From assembly GCF_907164845.1 (NCBI RefSeq), contig NZ_OU015430.1, forward strand, positions 796,001 to 860,000: a stretch of 64,000 nucleotides of DNA, in the 5' to 3' direction. Shown one piece after another: positions 56,839 to 63,310 of the stretch (positions within the stretch are counted from its first letter, which is position 1; every line of letters begins with the position of its first letter). Source of the DNA: Lysobacter luteus (lineage in GTDB: Bacteria > Pseudomonadota > Gammaproteobacteria > Xanthomonadales > Xanthomonadaceae). The notes under the pieces are model-generated. The model was not told the origin of the DNA, searched no databases, and saw nothing but the letters and a program-made list of their open reading frames with translations. A program made the translations under genes and the position numbers.

Positions 56839-57600
56839 TCACCCTTTTGGCCCCTTCTTTTTGTTGATGAGCTTGGCAAGGGCTTTGGCCTTCTTTGCCT
56901 TCTGCGTATAGAGCTCTTGCAGAACGTGATCTATGAGCTCGTACGCATCCATTACGTCATCTATCGTGACAGCGCTATCTGCATGGCTGCCAGCATTCCC
57001 GAGCCACTTTATGGCCAGCAGAAGCTCTCCAAGCTCAGAGTACTTAGGCGGAAGAAGGCTAATGCGTGAGTGCAGGTTGAGGAATATCCGCTTACCGTTC
57101 TTGGTGTTAAAGCGCTTCACACCCAGTTCTGTCAGCAGAGCCTCAAGGGCGATACGAACATTGTTGGACGCAGCGGCAGGGCTGCTGAAGAACAGTCGGA
57201 AGGACTCTTGTAAGGGCGTAGAGACGGGAGCCGGGCATTCCTCAGGGAGGTCAATAAGTCGCAACGGCGGCTGAAAGTACTTGGGACGGAAAAAGTCACC
57301 CCAAGTCTGCTCCGGTTCGCCGTCGTCACCAATGACTACATCAATGTCAACTCCACCCGTGCCCGAGTTAGCAACAAACTCGCCACAGTTATCGTTACCG
57401 CACTGGAGAAGTCCAGAGTATGTGTATTCGATCCAGTCTGGGTCCCAGGCCTCGTGGCTGTGCGCATCCCTCGAATCTTTGCGCTCTTCGGCGTGGAACT
57501 TCCCTGGGACAAACCGAAGCAGACCCTTCCTGCAGCGCGGGCACAACCAGTCGGGCGTACTCTCTCGCGTAAAAGGGATTTTTAGAGCCCGACGATCCAA
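56839..57600 (-). CDS. Cassette: zinc-finger protein with DUF4145 domain
   Basis: The largest cassette product, 253 residues. A zinc-binding front (C20-x2-C23 ... C67-x4-C72) is followed from about residue 130 by a DUF4145 helical domain (AAASNNVRIALEALLTELGV; AIKWLGNAGSHAD; VMDAYELIDHVLQELY), ending in a lysine-rich tail (KKAKALAKLINKKKGPKG). DUF4145 is seen attached to restriction and other defence proteins, so a role against foreign DNA is possible, not proven. Confidence 0.78.
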   Translation of the reverse strand: MDRRALKIPFTRESTPDWLCPRCRKGLLRFVPGKFHAEERKDSRDAHSHEAWDPDWIEYTYSGLLQCGNDNCGEFVANSGTGGVDIDVVIGDDGEPEQTWGDFFRPKYFQPPLRLIDLPEECPAPVSTPLQESFRLFFSSPAAASNNVRIALEALLTELGVKRFNTKNGKRIFLNLHSRISLLPPKYSELGELLLAIKWLGNAGSHADSAVTIDDVMDAYELIDHVLQELYTQKAKKAKALAKLINKKKGPKG

Positions 57601-57616
57601 GGGAACCTCCTGTGAC

Positions 57617-57728
57617 GCATAACGCCTGAGTTAAGCCGACTTGCGTAGTGGAGCCAAAGCCATGGCAAGGTTTTTCTGCCATGGCTTTGGTGGAACGAAG
57701 CGAGTTCGGCTTGAACGAATTGTTAGGT
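57617..57728 (-). repeat. attC, long type (112 bp)
   Basis: GCATAACGCCTGAGTTAAGC...GTTAGGT; GCCATGGCAAGG/CTGCCATGGC stem. Confidence 0.88.
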
Positions 57729-58076
57729 GCGACGGTACAGCACCACGTAATTGCGAGCAAAAGCCGGTTGCAAGACGAGGTTGCGCCAAGTGGTTGTAGT
57801 AGGAAATACACGTGCTATTGCAGCGTCCAAGGCACCGAACCCCGGCTGTTCCTCACTGACCGCAACTCGTTCCCCTGGGCCAAACGCGAACTCCAAGATA
57901 GCCTCATCGGTTGTAAGCCGATCAAGCTTGTACGCGGAGATTTCAAAGACGTCAGACCAAGCGATATTGACGCTTCCCACCGAGAAGCCAGCGCCATGCA
58001 ACTCGATCGGTTGCGGTGGTGCTGGGGCTCGCCGCCTTAAAAAATATTTGAGCCTACGGAGTGTGTCCACGCGCAC
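57723..58076 (-). CDS. Cassette: 117-residue protein, unknown (possible PH-like fold)
   Basis: MRVDTLRRLKYFLRRR basic start, then ELHGAGFSVGSVNIAWSDVF, SAYKLDRLTTDEAILEFAFG, VAVSEEQPGFGALDAAIARV, WRNLVLQPAFARNYVVLYRR. The W-x-D-V-x-x-I-x-A-Y-K-x-D pattern with an acidic EE turn suggests a PH-like beta domain seen in small bacterial proteins. Function unknown. TAA stop from attC. Confidence 0.65.
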   Translation of the reverse strand: MRVDTLRRLKYFLRRRAPAPPQPIELHGAGFSVGSVNIAWSDVFEISAYKLDRLTTDEAILEFAFGPGERVAVSEEQPGFGALDAAIARVFPTTTTWRNLVLQPAFARNYVVLYRRT

Positions 58077-58186
58077 CTAACGCCCGAGTTAAGCCGACTT
58101 GCGTAGCGGAGGCAACAATATGGCAAGCTTTACCTGCCATGTTGTTGACGTAGCGAAGCAAGTTCGGCTTGAACGAATTGTTAGCT
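58075..58186 (-). repeat. attC, long type (112 bp)
   Basis: ACCTAACGCCCGAGTTAAGC...GTTAGCT; arms with ATATGGCAAGC/GCCATGTTG. Confidence 0.88.
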
Positions 58187-58684
58187 TGCAACCTGCTTCC
58201 GGAACTTCGCACACAATTCTGAGAACTGCTCGTACTCGGGCGTGCCGTAGAAGGTTGTATCACGCAGTCCCTCGAAGATTACAAGCGCCAACTGCACGGT
58301 AACAGACCGGAAGTTCGTTATATTTCCGAGTACGGCTTGAAGGGAGGAGATGACTGACGCAATATCCCCGGAGGCAAGCTGCGCCCCATATGTATCATTG
58401 AAATGGTGAACTATTCTGTTGCGGTCATTAACCAGCTGGGCCATGTGTTGGGCAAAACCCAGCGTGTCGGACGTAGTTGAATCTACAAAGTGCCCGACCA
58501 GTTGCCCGAGCATGCGTCTTTGTAGCTTCCCGTGGGTCTGGATCACCGATTGCAGGGTCGCCTCTTCGGTCGCCATGAATGGCACGATCACCTTCAAGTA
58601 GCCCTCTACATCTTGGCTGGCGAGCACGATGGCTCCGACGAGGCGCTGCAGGTTTTCATTGTCGGACTGGGAAATGGTTGCCAT
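58181..58684 (-). CDS. Cassette: all-helical HEPN-like protein
   Basis: A 167-residue helical protein: LVGAIVLASQDVEGYLKVIV, RRMLGQLVGHFVDST, LVNDRNRIVHHFNDTYG. The last segment carries R88-N-x3-H93, the R-x4-H pattern with a polar residue after R that is catalytic in HEPN ribonucleases. HEPN proteins are common toxins and abortive-infection effectors. No antitoxin-like (MNT) gene is next to it. TAA stop from attC. Confidence 0.65.
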   Translation of the reverse strand: MATISQSDNENLQRLVGAIVLASQDVEGYLKVIVPFMATEEATLQSVIQTHGKLQRRMLGQLVGHFVDSTTSDTLGFAQHMAQLVNDRNRIVHHFNDTYGAQLASGDIASVISSLQAVLGNITNFRSVTVQLALVIFEGLRDTTFYGTPEYEQFSELCAKFRKQVAS

Positions 58685-58688
58685 TGCA

Positions 58689-58807
58689 AGCTAACACCGG
58701 AATTAAGCCGACCCACAACGCGTGAGTCGGGAGTTGAACCGCAGCCCCAGCAGCGACTATGCCTGCAAATGGCACGAAGTGGGTTCGGCTTGAATGACCT
58801 GTTAGGC
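58689..58807 (-). repeat. attC, third type (119 bp)
   Basis: AGCTAACACCGGAATTAAGC...GACCTGTTAGGC. Belongs to the second VOC cassette; closely similar to the site at 55383. Confidence 0.88.
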
Positions 58808-59188
58808 CGCAGCTTCCCGGATCTGAAAGATATTCCCTTCAGGGTCAAAAGCATTGCGAACTACGAAGCCGGGGCCTTTCCACTGCTCTGGAAGTACCTG
58901 CCCGCCTAAAGCTTGCGCTGATTCTTGGGCCCCCGAACGACTAGGGACGGTGCAGAAGAACTTGATGGCCGCATTGTCACGCACCTGTGGCGGGCTTGTG
59001 ATTGCAACACGCGATGCAACTTGTGGCGGCATGGCGTGAACAATGAGCTGCAAATCTGGCGAGCGAAGCACGACCATCTGGCCAGTACGATGCGCGGCCG
59101 TCATGCCTAGAACGGACTCGTAGAAGGCGGAAAGGCGATCAGGGTCTTTGGCGTAGATGAAGATGCCGGCGCGAGCTGGTGCGGACAC
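58802..59188 (-). CDS. Cassette: VOC (glyoxalase/bleomycin resistance-like) protein, copy 2
   Basis: A 128-residue VOC module: GIFIYAKDPDRLSAFYESVLG, QMVVLRSPDLQLIVHAMP, FFCTVPSRSGAQESAQALGG, NAFDPEGNIFQIREAAA. It differs from the copy at 52246 at 17 of 128 residues. GTG start; TAA stop from the attC core. Substrate unknown. Confidence 0.8.
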   Translation of the reverse strand: MSAPARAGIFIYAKDPDRLSAFYESVLGMTAAHRTGQMVVLRSPDLQLIVHAMPPQVASRVAITSPPQVRDNAAIKFFCTVPSRSGAQESAQALGGQVLPEQWKGPGFVVRNAFDPEGNIFQIREAAA

Positions 59189-59235
59189 GGTGACTCCAAG
59201 CTAGAAGATCAAACTGCGGCGAAGGCTATTGTGCG

Positions 59236-59295
59236 GCCTAACACCTGAGTTAAGCCGCGCCGCGAAGCGGCGTCGGCTTGGACGAATTGTTAGCG
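59236..59295 (-). repeat. attC, short type (60 bp)
   Basis: GCCTAACACCTGAGTTAAGC...CTTGGACGAATTGTTAGCG; GCCGCGAAGCGGC hairpin; right core GTTAGCG ends in G. Confidence 0.88.
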
Positions 59296-59760
59296 CTCAG
59301 TCCGGAATCGGTACGTGAGCACGCTATGCGGGTTGATGATGAGGTAAACCAAGTCGGGCTGCAGGTGGGCCCCCTTGGTTTGTGCGATCTCGCCCCGCAG
59401 CACGATCGATGCTTCCAGCACGCACAGGCCGCGCTGGCCCGTGCGCTTGCACTCTTCGGCCTCGGCGGCCTCGAAGGCCGCAACGGAACTGTCCCGCTCC
59501 GGAACCTTGAACCCCAAGTCGAGCGTGCTCTGGCTGGAGCAGGACGGGTCAAGCACATACGAATAATGGCTTGAGTCCGTCTTGTAGACACCCGACACCG
59601 TTACAACCCGCCCGACGTACTGCTCGGGATTTTGCCGGATGCGGCAGATGCTTACGGCTGTCTCGGGTGCAATGGAGGTAGGGACGGAAGGTTGCCCGCC
59701 AGCGGCGACCGCCACGGAAAGAAGCACATTGCTGATTACGAGTGCCACGGTGCGTTCCAT
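59290..59760 (-). CDS. Cassette: exported protein with OB-fold (tRNA_anti-like) domain
   Basis: A 156-residue protein with a signal peptide (VALVISNVLLSVAVAAGGQP) and an OB-fold-like region: ICRIRQNPEQYVGRVVTVSGVYKTDSSHYSYVLDPSC, CVLEASIVLRGEIA. Conserved cysteine pairs suggest disulfides in the periplasm. ATG 59760 is used; a GTG inside attC would add four residues. TAA stop from attC. Confidence 0.68.
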   Translation of the reverse strand: MERTVALVISNVLLSVAVAAGGQPSVPTSIAPETAVSICRIRQNPEQYVGRVVTVSGVYKTDSSHYSYVLDPSCSSQSTLDLGFKVPERDSSVAAFEAAEAEECKRTGQRGLCVLEASIVLRGEIAQTKGAHLQPDLVYLIINPHSVLTYRFRTER

Positions 59761-59763
59761 GAG

Positions 59764-59823
59764 CGCTAACACCTGAGTTAAGCCGCGCCGCGAAGCGGCG
59801 TCGGCTTGGACGAATTGTTAGGC
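59764..59823 (-). repeat. attC, short type (60 bp)
   Basis: CGCTAACACCTGAGTTAAGC...CTTGGACGAATTGTTAGGC. Same as the site at 53082 apart from the variable core bases; both end the duplicated 123-residue cassette. Confidence 0.9.
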
Positions 59824-60189
59824 GCTTGAGCCGTGATCTTGCGCCAGCAGCTTTTCCAGCATTGGCCGAGTGTACGCCGCCTCGGGATCTAGCTCAGCCG
59901 GGTCCGAGGCGCTTTTCCACTCACCCGCATCAAATGCCAGATAGATCTCGTTGCACGGTTCGGGCAAGTACGCTGTGCCGGCCTTGAAGGAGTAAGGCCA
60001 CAGCCAGTTCATGGCGGTGTCCGCGACTTCAAAGGTGAGCTCCTCGGCCATGTAGCTCTTGGCGATGAGCACTGCCAGTTCGTTGCACATGCGCTCGACC
60101 GACCAGCCACGTGCGGCCCGCTCCTCCTCGAGAGCTGGTTCTCGCAGCGTGCCGGGCGTTTCGAATAGCGAGAGCAAGGAATGTTTCAC
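59818..60189 (-). CDS. Cassette: 123-residue protein of unknown function, copy 2
   Basis: Identical to the product of 53136 except proline for alanine in the CNEIYL approach (LPEPC versus LAEPC); by eye two bases differ in the 372-base gene. GTG start at 60189, TAA stop in the attC core. The identity ends at the cassette boundaries. Confidence 0.72.
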   Translation of the reverse strand: MKHSLLSLFETPGTLREPALEEERAARGWSVERMCNELAVLIAKSYMAEELTFEVADTAMNWLWPYSFKAGTAYLPEPCNEIYLAFDAGEWKSASDPAELDPEAAYTRPMLEKLLAQDHGSSA

Positions 60190-60194
60190 CAAGC

Positions 60195-60306
60195 GCCTAA
60201 CGCCTGAGTTAAGCCGACTTGCGTAGTGGAGCCAAACACATGGCAAGCTTTTTCTGCCATGTGTTTGGTGTAGCGAAGCAAGTTCGGCTTGAACGAATTG
60301 TTAGGC
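60195..60306 (-). repeat. attC, long type (112 bp)
   Basis: GCCTAACGCCTGAGTTAAGC...GTTAGGC; ACACATGGCAAGC/GCCATGTGT stem. Confidence 0.88.
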
Positions 60307-60744
60307 GCCACCGGCCGTACGGCCAGCAGCACCCTCTGCATACTCCTCTTCCTCGCCAAAGTAGATATCCCACCAGATCTCTAAGCCCAGGCGAGAGAGG
60401 TCGGTGAGCGCAAGATTGTCGAGGAAGGGACCGCCCTGTCCGGAGGAGACCCAATAGCAACAGACGTCAATGCCACAACCCGCCGTGCGGAGCTGCGCAA
60501 GCTGTTGCTCTTTGCCCTGTAGCAGCGAGATTACAGCTCGAACATGCTCAATTCCATCCACGGATTGCACGGAGCTGTCACTAGACCAGCCCCAATAGTG
60601 ATTCTCGCGCTCATGCCGGTACTTTGAGCCTGAAGCGATGGCGCGAGTCCGGGTTGCTTGAATGCCAAGAATGCGACCGATCTCATCAGGGGGCATCGTC
60701 TTAGAGAAGATGCGCAGAGTGGAATAGGTTTCGAGGCAACTCAT
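60301..60744 (-). CDS. Cassette: DUF4279 family protein
   Basis: A 147-residue DUF4279 protein: TYSTLRIFSKTMPPDEIGRILG, RENHYWGWSSD, VRAVISLLQGKEQQLAQLRT, IDVCCYWVSSGQGGPFLDN, LSRLGLEIWWDIYF. DUF4279 resembles small immunity-like proteins; no toxin is adjacent. ATG 60744. TAA stop from attC. Confidence 0.8.
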   Translation of the reverse strand: MSCLETYSTLRIFSKTMPPDEIGRILGIQATRTRAIASGSKYRHERENHYWGWSSDSSVQSVDGIEHVRAVISLLQGKEQQLAQLRTAGCGIDVCCYWVSSGQGGPFLDNLALTDLSRLGLEIWWDIYFGEEEEYAEGAAGRTAGGA

Positions 60745-60776
60745 ATGTCTCTCGGCAACGGAAATCTTCCTGTGAC

Positions 60777-60888
60777 GCCTAACGCCTGAGTTAAGCCGAC
60801 TTGCGTAGCGGAGCCGACAACATGGCAAGCTTTTCCTGCAATGTTGTTGGTGGAGCGAAGCAAGTTCGGCTTGAACGAATTGTTAGGC
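60777..60888 (-). repeat. attC, long type (112 bp)
   Basis: GCCTAACGCCTGAGTTAAGC...GTTAGGC; ACAACATGGCAAGC/GCAATGTTGT stem. Confidence 0.88.
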
Positions 60889-60892
60889 CGCA

Positions 60893-61153
60893 CTACGGCA
60901 CACATTCATTGTATCGACAACTGCCTGATCCACTATTGCAGCTATCGATCGATCCATAGATCAGCAAAAGTATCACGAAGGCGAAAGCGATCGATCCGCT
61001 AGATTTGGGGCGATTGGGCTGCTTTTCGTCCGGAAGAGTGAGCAAAGACTTACAGCTGCCACAGCGATACTCACCGGCCGTTTGTTGCGCAATTACGCGA
61101 TTTTTTCGCCCGCAAGACGAGCATTCAACTTCTTTTTCCGGACCATTGGTCAT
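60893..61153 (-). CDS. Cassette: zinc-ribbon membrane protein
   Basis: An 86-residue protein: a zinc ribbon (C11-x2-C14 in ECSSCGRK and C31-x2-C34 in YRCGSCKS), a linker, one helix (SIAFAFVILLLIYGSIDS) and a cysteine-rich tail (CNSGSGSCRYNECVP). Its TAG stop precedes attC. ATG 61153; a TTG two codons earlier is possible. Confidence 0.7.
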   Translation of the reverse strand: MTNGPEKEVECSSCGRKNRVIAQQTAGEYRCGSCKSLLTLPDEKQPNRPKSSGSIAFAFVILLLIYGSIDSCNSGSGSCRYNECVP

Positions 61154-61163
61154 ATGCAATGCG

Positions 61164-61223
61164 GCCTAACACCTGAGTTAAGCCGCGCCGCGAAGCGGCG
61201 TCGGCTTGGACGAATTGTTAGCC
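61164..61223 (-). repeat. attC, short type (60 bp)
   Basis: GCCTAACACCTGAGTTAAGC...CTTGGACGAATTGTTAGCC; GCCGCGAAGCGGC hairpin. Confidence 0.9.
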
Positions 61224-61625
61224 GTTGACCGGGAACACATACACGCTGCCGTCTTCTACAGCAATGTTCTCGAGGTCGGCTTCCGAGGTTGGAGCGCCGG
61301 CCACCGGAATACGCACGGTTGCGCAATAGTTCTCGCGGTTCTCTAAGAACGCGACCACTTCTCCGGCCTCGTAGTCCGGATACGCGATGCACGACGCGAT
61401 GGCTGAGCCCTCCTGGACCTTCTCCGACAGGCTGGCTTGAATAGCGCTAAGCAGCTCCGGAATTTGTTCGACCGAATCGTACGCAGCCACAGATACGTCG
61501 AGCCCGCCGTCTGGCAGGAGCAGAAGGCCCATAGGAAAAACCTCGGACCGCTCCGCAAGCATTCGATTGGCACGCCCAACGAGCTGAGCTACGAGCTCTT
61601 GGAATTGGTCTTCCGAGTTATCCAC
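61218..61625 (-). CDS. Cassette: 135-residue cytoplasmic protein, unknown
   Basis: MDNSEDQFQELVAQLVGRAN, FPMGLLLLPDGGLDVSVAAYD, PELLSAIQASLSEKV, CIAYPDYEAGEVVAFLENRENYCATVRIPV, ENIAVEDGSVYVFPVNG. An acidic alpha/beta protein whose two-strand pattern (GLLLLPDGGLDVSVA; AVVAFLENRENYCATVRIP-like) recalls small bacterial immunity proteins. TAA stop from attC. Confidence 0.68.
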   Translation of the reverse strand: MDNSEDQFQELVAQLVGRANRMLAERSEVFPMGLLLLPDGGLDVSVAAYDSVEQIPELLSAIQASLSEKVQEGSAIASCIAYPDYEAGEVVAFLENRENYCATVRIPVAGAPTSEADLENIAVEDGSVYVFPVNG

Positions 61626-61639
61626 GTACTGTCTTCAAC

Positions 61640-61751
61640 GGCTAACGCCTGAGTTAAGCCGAACCGCGTAGTGGAGGCAAAGGCATGGCAGGCTTTCTAT
61701 GCCATGCCTTTGCCGGAACGAAGCGGTTTCGGCTTGAACGAATTGTTAGGC
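61640..61751 (-). repeat. attC, long type (112 bp)
   Basis: GGCTAACGCCTGAGTTAAGC...GTTAGGC; the GGCATGGCAGGC/TGCCATGCC stem. The site of the first cassette, whose gene reads into it. Confidence 0.88.
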
Positions 61752-62104
61752 CTCAGCCGGGTGTGAAGCGCCGAGGCGAGCAAAGCGCCGAGCAACCACG
61801 CTGCAATGGCTTTGCCGCCATGTGTCAGAAGGCCAGACACCGCCAAGGAAACAAGTCCGGTCACTGCAAATGCCGCGAAGGCAAGAAGGGTCCTGGCGGC
61901 AAGCAGCCGAATTGCGAGGAAATGGATCAGCAATGCTACGAGTGTAGCGCCAATGCCAAAGACTACCGTCGCCTCCCAGAGCGCGAGAGGGAAGCCATGT
62001 GGCATGACGAAGGCATTGGTGAAGCCGAGCGCGTAGATAGACGCGAAATAAGTGAGTCCGCCCGAAACAACTCCGGCTGTGATGCTCTTAATGGACTGCT
62101 GCAT
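61697..62104 (-). CDS. First cassette: four-helix membrane protein with attC-encoded tail
   Basis: A 135-residue protein, the cassette nearest attI and so the most recently acquired if insertion is at attI. Helices: ITAGVVSGGLTYFASIYALGF, ATVVFGIGATLVALLIHFLAI, LLAFAAFAVTGLVSLAVSGLL, AIAAWLLGALLASAL. The frame continues through the attC R'' core and ends LRPNNSFKPKPLRSGKGMA, nearly the same tail as the cassette protein at 54462. ATG 62104 follows GAAGAG. Confidence 0.72.
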   Translation of the reverse strand: MQQSIKSITAGVVSGGLTYFASIYALGFTNAFVMPHGFPLALWEATVVFGIGATLVALLIHFLAIRLLAARTLLAFAAFAVTGLVSLAVSGLLTHGGKAIAAWLLGALLASALHTRLRPNNSFKPKPLRSGKGMA

Positions 62105-62281
62105 AGTCTCTTCTGAGGCCTAACACTTAGTCGACCCCAAAAACGGGGCGGTAACGGATCGTCGCTGAGCCAAACGCGAGCGTCAACCGGATAAATCCTA
62201 CGGCATATCAATGTCTTGCCCGCTTTCGCCCCTGCCTGGTCACGCCCATCGTTACCGGATACACGACGATGGTGGGGCGGT
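62105..62281. other. 177-bp region between first cassette and integrase gene (attI and promoters)
   Basis: Holds the attI core, a small CCCC-AAAAAC-GGGG hairpin (62135-62148) and the leaders of both the array and intI. I could not place a convincing cassette promoter or a LexA box by eye. Confidence 0.5.
62118..62180 (-). repeat. attI primary recombination site (core 62118-62124)
   Basis: GCCTAACACTTAG read on the minus strand is CTAAGTGTTAGGC, ending in the GTTAGGC core, directly before the first cassette and upstream of the divergent integrase gene. No attC-like hairpin follows, as expected for attI. The outer limit is a guess. Confidence 0.7.
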
Positions 62282-63283
62282 ATGTCATATCACGGCAAAG
62301 ATGCGGCGGTAACCGAGCGTCCCGGCAAGGAGCCGCGGCTGCTGGACCAGATACGGGCGCGGTGCCGGCTGCGGCACTACAGCATCAGGACCGAGCGTGC
62401 CTACGTGAGTTGGGCGCGCCGATTCATCCTTGCCAACGGCCGGCGCCATCCACGCGACATGGGCGTGGCGGAGGTGGAGGCGTTTTTGTCCACGCTGGCG
62501 ACGCGGGACGACGTGGCGGCCAGCACGCAGAACCAGGCGCTGTCGGCGTTGCTGTTTCTGTACCGGGAGGTACTTGGTATGGAGCTGCCGTGGATGGAGT
62601 CGGTGGTGCGTGCCAAGCGCCCGCAGAAGGTGCCGGTGGTGCTTTCGCACGACGAGGTGGCGCGGTTGTTGGCGATGCTCGATGGGCAGCCTTGGCTGAT
62701 GGCGGCGCTGCTTTATGGCGCAGGCATCCGGTTGATGGAGTGCGTGCGGCTGCGGGTGCAGGACGTCGATTTTGGCCGCCGCGAGATCCTGGTGCGGAAC
62801 GGAAAGGGCGGGAAGGATCGCCGTGTGCCGTTGCCGCAGCGTCTGCACGAACGGCTCCGGGAGCAGGTCGACCGTGTCGGGTTGCACCACCAGGCCGACC
62901 TGCTCGCGGGGCGCGGGGAGGTGTATCTGCCGCATGCGCTGTCGCGCAAGTATCCCAACGCGGCGCGGGAGCTCGGGTGGCAGTACGTGTTTCCGTCACC
63001 GCGGCACTCGGTGGACCCGCGCAGCGGGGCCAGTCGCCGCCACCATCTCGACGAGGCAACCCTGCAGCGGGCGGTCAAGGCTGCCCGCGTGCGCGCCGGG
63101 ATCCACAAGCCGGCGACCTGCCACACGCTGCGGCACTCCTTCGCCACCCACCTGCTCGAGGCGGGGCACGACATCCGGACGGTGCAGGAGCTGCTCGGCC
63201 ACAAGGACGTGGCGACCACCCAGCTCTACACGCACGTGCTGGGACGCGGGGCGGGTGGCGTGCTCAGCCCGCTCGACCGGTAG
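62282..63283 (+). CDS. intI: Integron integrase (tyrosine recombinase)
   Basis: Catalyses insertion and excision of cassettes at attI and attC. A complete 333-residue IntI with the catalytic set R150, K175, H281, R284, H307 and nucleophile Y316; all six lie exactly 4 residues after their IntI1 counterparts. The IntI-specific extra helix is present ([26 protein letters not shown], about 215-240, in two overlapping parts). ATG 62282 gives MSYHGKD; a TTG at 62216 would add 22 poorly conserved residues. Divergent from the array, so the gene is probably functional. Confidence 0.95.
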   Translation: MSYHGKDAAVTERPGKEPRLLDQIRARCRLRHYSIRTERAYVSWARRFILANGRRHPRDMGVAEVEAFLSTLATRDDVAASTQNQALSALLFLYREVLGMELPWMESVVRAKRPQKVPVVLSHDEVARLLAMLDGQPWLMAALLYGAGIRLMECVRLRVQDVDFGRREILVRNGKGGKDRRVPLPQRLHERLREQVDRVGLHHQADLLAGRGEVYLPHALSRKYPNAARELGWQYVFPSPRHSVDPRSGASRRHHLDEATLQRAVKAARVRAGIHKPATCHTLRHSFATHLLEAGHDIRTVQELLGHKDVATTQLYTHVLGRGAGGVLSPLDR

Positions 63284-63310
63284 CGCGCGTCCGCCGGGCC
63301 GCGGATGCGG

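Noticed and set aside
50891..61751. Repeated palindromes in this region as a CRISPR array
   Set aside because: Spacing is gene-sized and irregular, repeats are imperfect hairpins with GTTRRRY ends, and genes lie between them; these are attC sites.
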